Shown here: positions 57,561 through 64,000 of the stretch, piece by piece
Layout of the letters: each line of letters begins with the position of its first letter
How positions within the stretch are numbered: the stretch's first letter is position 1
NCBI GenBank assembly: GCA_963277665.1
Contig: OY728128.1
Coordinates: 1,350,248,356-1,350,312,355, forward strand
DNA length: 64,000 nucleotides
Source of the DNA: Viscum album
Lineage: Eukaryota > Streptophyta > Magnoliopsida > Santalales > Viscaceae
Direction of reading: 5' to 3'
Position numbers and translations under genes: made by a program
The notes under the pieces: model-generated
What the model saw: the letters and a program-made list of their open reading frames with translations, nothing else
Told to the model about the DNA's origin: nothing
Databases searched by the model: none

Positions 57561-58014
57561 TTTTTAAATCAAAATCAGTTCTTTAGGGATAAAATATACT
57601 AAGGTTCAAGGAACCTTTAACTTATTTTATGATTATTTATACATATTTTTTGAGACTTTTTATATATTCACTTTGATATCTAGTATAAATAAAAACTAAA
57701 AACATTAAATCTTGCTGATACGTAGTAAAATATAAAACAATTCCAATTATACCTCTACAAATTTTATTATATAATTATTTTTTAGAGTCTTCAATATCTA
57801 GTTTACATAAACTACTCATGGGGTTGTTTGAACTTTTACAATTACCTAGTCCAAATATTTTAACATGTTTCATTAGATACATAGATTGATTTAGAAATAT
57901 GCCATTATCCCTTTAAAAAACATAAAGTCAAAGTAAGAATTTTAATTTTCCCATATGACTCAAATCAAATTCACTTGTCATTAATTTTGAAAATTCGGAA
58001 CATAAATAATTTTT
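57561..58014 (-). pseudogene. pol: Element 6 reverse transcriptase, C-terminal half
   Basis: After the inserted segment the minus strand resumes with LCSEFSKLMTSEFDLSHMGKLKF (57,940-58,005), the block that follows YVDD in copia RTs. YRGTIGIVLYFTTYQQDLMF and ARYQS-like RYQS (57,640-57,740) follow, with stops between. Confidence 0.9.
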
Positions 58015-58570
58015 TGGGGGCATACGTAAGTGCTAAATAAAACCTGTATTACTGTATATAACCTATATTCTAATCTATGTGGGGGTTAATTTCTGAGGTA
58101 TTGTAGAAGTACTATATAATTTTAGTAGTTACGATAGTAGTGGCCTATGGTAGTGGTACTATTCACCTGGATTGGGATTTATAGGCATGTATTGGGCCTT
58201 TAGACCAATTTTCATCTAGGAAATTATTATAGGGATATTAAAATATAATAGAGAAATATCAAGATAATGGATAATACTGGTAGTAGTCTCCAATATTAGA
58301 TAATCATCCATAGAATGGCGGGGGGAATTTAGACACACCACTAGCTTTAAGCGCCATGCAGCTTTATACAAGGAAAGGATAAGAAAATAGTGATGTCAGG
58401 TGTTGAACTAGGAATAAATATTTAATAATTTTTTAGGGAGGGGTTGTTTTAGTGTATTTGTGTCCAATTTGTTTAATTCTATGTGCCTCTAGGCCTTCTG
58501 TTCATGTATTCTAGGCCTTGAGATCATGTAAGGGTTCACTCTCACCCTTGTTAAAAAGTGGTATTATCCA
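58015..58570. mobile_element. Inserted ~560-bp segment of unknown type in element 6 RT
   Basis: Separates two RT blocks that are contiguous in copia proteins. It is more GC-rich than its surroundings, begins TGGGGGCATACG and ends GTGGTATTATCCA. TG...CA ends would suit a small solo LTR, but no target duplication is visible. Flanking TTTTTTGG and CCAAAAAA instead form a short inverted repeat. It contains two CTAGGCCTT boxes 24 bp apart near 58,490 and 58,511. No coding. Confidence 0.55.
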
Positions 58571-59160
58571 AAAAATAAAAATATGTATATAGTAAGTAAA
58601 TATAAAATAAATAATAAGTTGAAGATACAAAAATAATATCATCCACAAATATTTAAATAGTCAAAATTTCATTAAAACTTTTCTTTATAAACAGATTATC
58701 ATCAACCTTTTCTTTTCTAAAACCATTTTGCAAAAATAAAATTTGATAATCCTCCATACCAAGATCATATAGATTTATTTGGAACATACATTGATTTATA
58801 AATACTTATAACATTATAAGGATGATTTTTATTTATGAAACAAATAGTTTTAAAACAAATAAAACTTTATAAATATATCAATTTAGAAATTCACTTTTCA
58901 CATCAATTAAAAATAATTTAAAACCATGAAAATAATCATAAGATAATGATATTTTTATATCTTAGAACCTAGTAAATAGGGTAAAATTTTCATCACAATA
59001 TATCCATTCTTAGCCTTATTCTACTAAAATGGTCTTATTTTTAACAAAATTTCAAGATTTATTAATTTTATCACTGAAAATATTTTAAATACAGATTAAT
59101 TTAGAATATAGAGGGTGTTTAACTAAATCCCAAATTTTATTTCTATAAAAATTAGTTATT
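58571..59160 (-). pseudogene. pol: Element 6 reverse transcriptase, N-terminal half
   Basis: Minus-strand blocks: NRNKIWDLVKHP (about 59,115-59,155) for the ERNxVWDLVPxP start; DIKISLSYDYFHGFKLFLIDVKSEFLN (58,870-58,960) for the ...MDVKSAFLNG region; LQNGFRKEKVDDNLFIKK (58,680-58,735); and the catalytic FVDDIIF with FVDD intact at 58,638-58,649. Stops in between. Confidence 0.9.
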
Positions 59161-59760
59161 TATTATAACACATATTATATCATGTTTAAATAATTTAAAT
59201 ATTGAACAACATTTCTAGGAATAAAATTAGAAATGAAAGGATGATAAGAACAAAAAATCCTTGAAGAATTTATGGTTTAAATTCTTGAATTAACATTTAT
59301 AATAACATTTTATAGAGGGAGATATTTATTTTATTTCCATGTTATTTGATGAGGGTGAATCTCCATATTAGCATATAAATTTACATTTTTAGATTTAACT
59401 TGTCAAAATATAAAATTTCTAAACTATTCTTCAAGTTGATATAAATCATCATTAAATTCTTTCAAAATATTTTCATAAAAATTTACATGTATAGATTCTT
59501 CAACTACCATGGTTCTTTTATTATAAACCCTATATGATTTACTATGGATTTAATACCCCAAAAATATATCTACATTATATTTGGAATCAAATTAATCTAT
59601 GGAATATTTAGTGTTATGAATATAAACCTTATATTCAAATAATCTAAGATAGATAAATTTTGGTTTACTTCCTTTCCAATGTTTATAATTTTTATTCCTT
59701 TTTATTGAATCTACATAAAAATATCTTGGTGTTTTAAATTCATTTAACATGCTTCTACAC
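59161..59760 (-). pseudogene. pol: Element 6 integrase C-terminal part and linker
   Basis: FDSKYNVDIFLGY, HSKSYRVYNKRTMVVEESIHV (59,495-59,600) and LRLFEYKVYIHNT (59,610-59,650) match the copia box LRVFGCKCFVHN...FDAKSDEGIFLGYS..SKAYRVYNKRTLxVEESxHV. The RT-facing linker (59,161-59,440) is Asn/Ile-rich with stops. Confidence 0.92.
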
Positions 59761-60235
59761 ATTTATTTCAATTTTATATTTTTGACTCCAAAACAACATT
59801 TTGTTTTGGTGTCCTAAGTGTGGAAAAATTATGAGGATATCTATATTCTTCATATATTTTTTCAAATTACAGATTTAAAAATTATTCTCCCCTTCACTTA
59901 TAATAGAATGAATCAAATAACCTTTTTTCATTTTGAACAATATTAGAATGAAAATATATTTAGATAAGGTTTCATATTTATTATCAATAAAAAATTCCAC
60001 GAAAATCTACCAAATTTATCTAAAATTAAAATAATATGACTTTATCTACCCATACTAGAAATAGATATAGTTCTAAAATATAAAAAAGAATTTTTTTTAA
60101 ATGATTTACCATATAAACTTCCATAATCGGTCTGAAACACTCTGTATGATGATTATCTTTCATACAAGAGTCCCAAAAGTTGGTATTTACCATCTTTAAA
60201 TTTTCAATCAACAAAACCTTTTGATTTTTTGATAG
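59761..60235 (-). pseudogene. pol: Element 6 integrase core
   Basis: Minus-strand RTISISSMGR and ILILDKFGRFSW (60,010-60,075) correspond to the RTxSxGGKxYxFVIVDDFSRFTW block containing the first catalytic Asp. The stretch to 59,761 should hold the DN..EF and Glu boxes, but is too decayed to place them, apart from a short NGVVER-like relic near 59,800. Confidence 0.75.
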
Positions 60236-60560
60236 TTTGTAATGTATCAAAAAGTTAGAAGAGATAATTGTCATATTCCATAACACATATAAATTTAACC
60301 TAATGATCATTCAATTTATAAAAATTAATAAAATAAATATTATTGTTTTTATATGCATGGAATATGATTGATTCATCAATATAAATAATACATTTATCAT
60401 TTTTAAATTTTAAATTCATTATATCATCACTAAAAATGAGAAATACTTATCAAATTATGTTTAAACCGTTAAATATATAGTACCTTTGAAATAATAATAA
60501 ACTTTTATATTATAACATATCCAAATCCTTTGACAATACTGACAAACCTATAAAGGTGTC
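60236..60560 (-). pseudogene. pol: Element 6 pre-integrase domain and protease end
   Basis: Minus-strand KFKNDKCIIY and KNNNIYFINFYKLN (60,290-60,415) match the VxFKxxxCxVx...KxNNVYxIxLxxL segment. Before it, a run ending GTIYLTV at 60,455-60,535 stands for the VLYVEGLKHNLLSVNQL end of copia protease. The DSG active site is not found. Confidence 0.75.
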
Positions 60561-63500
60561 ATTATTTCCCTACGAGGCAAATAAAAATAAAAATTATATA
60601 AAAACTCAAAATGTGCTACTTAATTAATTAAAATGAATATAGTGGAAATATTGAGGTCAAACCCTTGAGATGGTGAATTAGTTTAATTATATTTTAAAAG
60701 AGGTTTTATATGATTAATTTTAAATAAATATGAAAGACAAATATTTAATTAATTTTGAAAGAGATAGAGAATGGAGAATATTTGGGTTGTTTAGAAAATC
60801 AGTTTTGAAAGAAGTATCAGGGTTTTTTATTTTTAGGGATCAAGTGCATTTGGATTTTAGAAAATCAATTTATTAATCCATTTTTATCATTTTATTTCAG
60901 AAAAGTCGGATACAATGGTCATGGTATCCCCTCATCAATGCGGTAATCCCTATTTTCCCATGGTTTAGCAGTTTAGGGCATTGGTGAATTGAGTTTATCT
61001 TGATACCATTTTTAAACCAATTTTCCGTAAATGAGAAAATTTTCATGACACAATTCAGGGTATCCAATTGGTCAATTTTAAATTTTTTATTTCTTGATGC
61101 TTCCCAATTATCATGGGAAAATAAAAAACAAAAGTATTGGATGTTCAGATAAAAAAATTTCAAAAAAACCAAGACATTAATAAAAATATTTAAAATGATC
61201 CAATGAAACCATACCCATTTGGATACATAACCATTGAATAAGGTGGTATTTACTCCCTCATCCTATTTATTAATGAGGAAGTGGTATGTATATAATTAAA
61301 ATAAATCATAAATAAGCAGAGATTAAGTGTGGTGGATGACTCTGTAGTAGTGCAGCTTCTCACCCTAAAATTTGGTCTTTAGAATCCACCTAGTATAGGA
61401 AGTTAATATCACTATTTATAGACTCTCATAGGGATTTTTCAAAATTCAATATCATTAAAATGGGTCATAAATTCATCTCGTGTGGTCTTAGGGTCATAAA
61501 ATAGGTCTACGTTGCCCGTTGCATAAACTCTTCCCATTTTTTGGCCATCCCAACACTTTTTGTTATGTTAGTGAGACACGATGTGTAATTTTTGGGGCCT
61601 TGAAATATTCATGCCTTGTCACATGGATTTAATTCCTTTCTCCTCCTTCATGGGGTGGGTCTCGATGTGACCATATATGTCACATTGTGACACATGTTTT
61701 CATCACCCAGTGAGCTTTGTTTCCACTTCAAACTCTTTAATTCATTCATGCCTTATAATTCTTCATGACGTATATTATTTACGTTATGAGAATCTTCATC
61801 TTCTAACCCTAGAATATTTTTTACCTAGTTCTTCATTTTTTCCCCCAAGAGTGTTCCAATTACATACTTTAATGTGGGAAGCCTTCTTTTAGTGTAAATA
61901 TTAGTCATTTTCATTTCTTTTTTCCATATCCCATTATTTAATGTATCCTTCCATGTGAAAAAAAAACATCAGGTGCATGGGCATGAATTAAAAATTTGAT
62001 CATCAAAATCGATGTATTTTGATATAAAAAATTTATACAATAAATGCACATATCAAATCCCCCACACTTGAATTCAGACTTTTCCTCGTAGATGGAATCT
62101 CAACATACAACGATGAATTCATACCTTGGTATGATTTAAACTCAATGTCAGTAAAAGAAATTGATAAAATTGGAAAATAAATATTCAAGTATCACATAGT
62201 GAAAATTCATTAAATCCTTGTTTTTCAAAAAAATAAATCAATCAAGTATTTTACTTTTTTAATTTTAAATAAAAAACCTCTTTATTCATGAATTTTCATT
62301 TTTCAATTTATTACTCATACGCATGAATTTTCCATTTACCTTAATTTAAAGTTTCTAATCATTATCAAGATACATTTGTAAATATAATTCAAAACATACA
62401 TGAAGAACATATCACTTACCATAGGCTTGAAAGGAATCCAAAATCTCCACTCTATAAAGACATATATCACAATTAACCATGAGGCCTTACTCATTTAGGA
62501 TCAAATGAATCTGAGGCTTAGGGAAGGTAGGTAAATGATGTAAACATAAATCTCAAATAAGAGGTTTAACTCTAAAGAATAATTTTAGGTGTAAAAAGAT
62601 AATTTCAATAAAAATATCTGCTTACAAATTTCATCTCTCTATTCCCCCGAAAAATCTCAAAGTGGGCTTATGATAAAAGTAATCACAATAAATGAATCAT
62701 CCACTCTTACACTTTTTTTACTATATATTTTTTCAAAAGTTATACTTAAGAAAAATATTGCATCCATTAGCTAACCACATACGATCAAAATATCATCTCT
62801 TTGGTAAATGATGATTATTTATTCTCTAAAGACATGGCCCTATTTAGCAAGAGGGATAAATAATAAAGCATACTGAATGGAATCATGGCATCTCCTAAAA
62901 AATATCATGGAAATCCTAGAATAGTCTTCTAAATGAATTATATCCTCGTCTATGATGGAAAATTTCTCCCCCACACTTATTCTTTTAAATATCATGAACT
63001 ATACTATTAATAGGATAGGAATGAGTAAAATAGGCTAATAACTCATCTCATTTTTTTAAAATGATGTTCATGTATTATATGATCTTAATAATGATTAATA
63101 TATAGTGGATAAAAGGATAGAGGGTTAAATAAAATATGTCTCAATAATATTAAAAGTGATTCTTTTTAGTCATATATTTGATAATATTCCAAGACATTTC
63201 AAGAAGATAACATACCCAAGATTTATAAGAAATATAATTTAAGAAATAATGGGAAATATTAGGCTTAGATGATGTCTCGGGAATGATAATGAAGGGTTAG
63301 GGCAACTAATAATTGAAATACATATGAATACTTAAATCACTTATATTAAATATAATAAATCCAAAGCATAGAAAAATTTTATTTAAAATAATTAACATGC
63401 CCTCTAAATCATGATTTTCTAAATCCTAACCTACATACTCATCTTTTTACTAATTATTTTCCCTATTTTTACTATTCAAAATAATTGAAAAAGAAAATTA

Positions 63501-64000
63501 AAATTAGTTTTTGAAAAGTATCCTAGGATAGTTTATGCCTCCTAGTTCATTTTATTAAATCAATAATCAAATGTCAGTATTCAATTGGCAGTTTATACTT
63601 TAAAACAATTAAATTTTTTGAATATAATGGAAAAAATTCCAAATTTAATTTTTTATTCAACATTCAATTACCCTTTTAAGTCATATTCTTATGTTCTTCA
63701 TGTACTAGATTCATAATGTAAATGGATTTCACAATGTATATTTCCGTATATTTACAATGTGAATTGGGTTCATGATGTGTATTAGTTTTTTAGCTTTTTT
63801 TATTCTTCCCAAACCATTCTGTCTTATAGGGTCTTGATGGTCCTATGAAATTAAAAAAACTAGTCAAATTCCATTACATATCAATGAAATTTAACAAATT
63901 TGGGGTGATTTATTGAGTTCTAATAAAAAATAATAAAAAACATAAAAACTTGGGTTAACACCTAGAATATATTTTGTTTAATATAATTGGATATACCTTA
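60561..64000. other. Unassigned AT-rich end of the window
   Basis: No recognisable coding on either strand. The minus frame 60,897-61,172 (91 codons) and plus frame 61,677-61,892 (71 codons) have no family signature and ordinary composition for chance frames. 61,320-61,720 is somewhat richer in GC with short GTGACA/TGTCACA inverted boxes around 61,675-61,700. CCCCCACACTT occurs at 62,059 and a similar CCCCCACACTT at 62,970. Upstream gag of copia element 6 would be expected here, but I cannot see it. Confidence 0.5.

Larger units (their letters stand above)
57217..60560 (-). mobile_element. Element 6: Ty1/copia remnant
   Basis: Minus-strand copia pol read from right to left: protease end, pre-integrase, integrase, RT, RNase H. 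The left side is cut inside RNase H by the giant LTR at 57,216; the right side fades out near 60,560, before the protease active site. No LTR of its own was identified. It is interrupted once more at 58,015-58,570. Confidence 0.88.

Noticed and set aside
60897..61172. 91-codon minus-strand frame as gag of copia element 6
   Set aside because: It is in the right place and strand, but contains none of the UBN2 helices or the zinc knuckle.

Overview
The window looks like intergenic DNA of a large, repeat-filled plant genome. It is AT-rich, and essentially everything that can be read as coding belongs to decayed LTR retrotransposons: Ty3/gypsy of the chromovirus and Tat (OTA) lineages, and Ty1/copia. 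Primer-binding sites complementary to initiator-Met tRNA (TGGTATCA type), an upstream ORF1 and a second (archaeal-type) RNase H in the Tat element, and LTRs of 2 to 5 kb fit a seed plant. The species cannot be told. I see no host gene, tRNA, rRNA, CRISPR or bacterial feature. Most short open frames are shadows or fragments of dead elements.

Positions 2,669-41,433 hold a three-level nest. Element 1 is a plus-strand gypsy chromovirus (5' LTR fragment 2,669-4,427; gag and pol 5,600-7,862, resuming at 36,864-39,060; 3' LTR 39,081-41,433). Its reverse transcriptase is split by element 2, a minus-strand copia element with 2.5-kb LTRs (7,863-10,402 and 34,303-36,863). The reverse transcriptase of element 2 is split in turn by element 3, an 18.1-kb plus-strand Tat-lineage gypsy element (12,357-30,437) flanked by a perfect 5-bp duplication ATGAG. 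Element 3 has LTRs, an ORF1 region with a 33-residue tandem repeat, gag-PR-RT-RNaseH-aRNaseH-INT in one frame interrupted by stops, and a repeat-rich 3' UTR. LTR divergence, judged by eye, grows from element 3 to 2 to 1, as the nesting order requires.

Positions 1-2,668 appear to be the right part of another insertion in the 5' LTR of element 1. Right of 41,433 the sequence becomes more AT-rich. A minus-strand chromovirus remnant (element 4) occupies about 41,438-43,222. At 45,058-57,216 there are two roughly 5-kb direct repeats that behave as giant LTRs of a minus-strand element (element 5), separated by a 2.2-kb internal region. A second PBS and homologous leader lie beyond the left LTR, which suggests a tandem LTR-internal-LTR-internal array. 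At 57,217-60,560 another minus-strand copia element (element 6) runs from RNase H back to protease and is itself interrupted by a segment of about 560 bp. The last 3.4 kb hold nothing I can name.

All elements are inactive. Visible lesions include lost catalytic residues (YVND in element 2, FIEY in element 1), stops in all pol genes and the nested insertions. Many stops are of the TGG to TAG or CGA to TGA kind expected from deamination of methylated cytosine.
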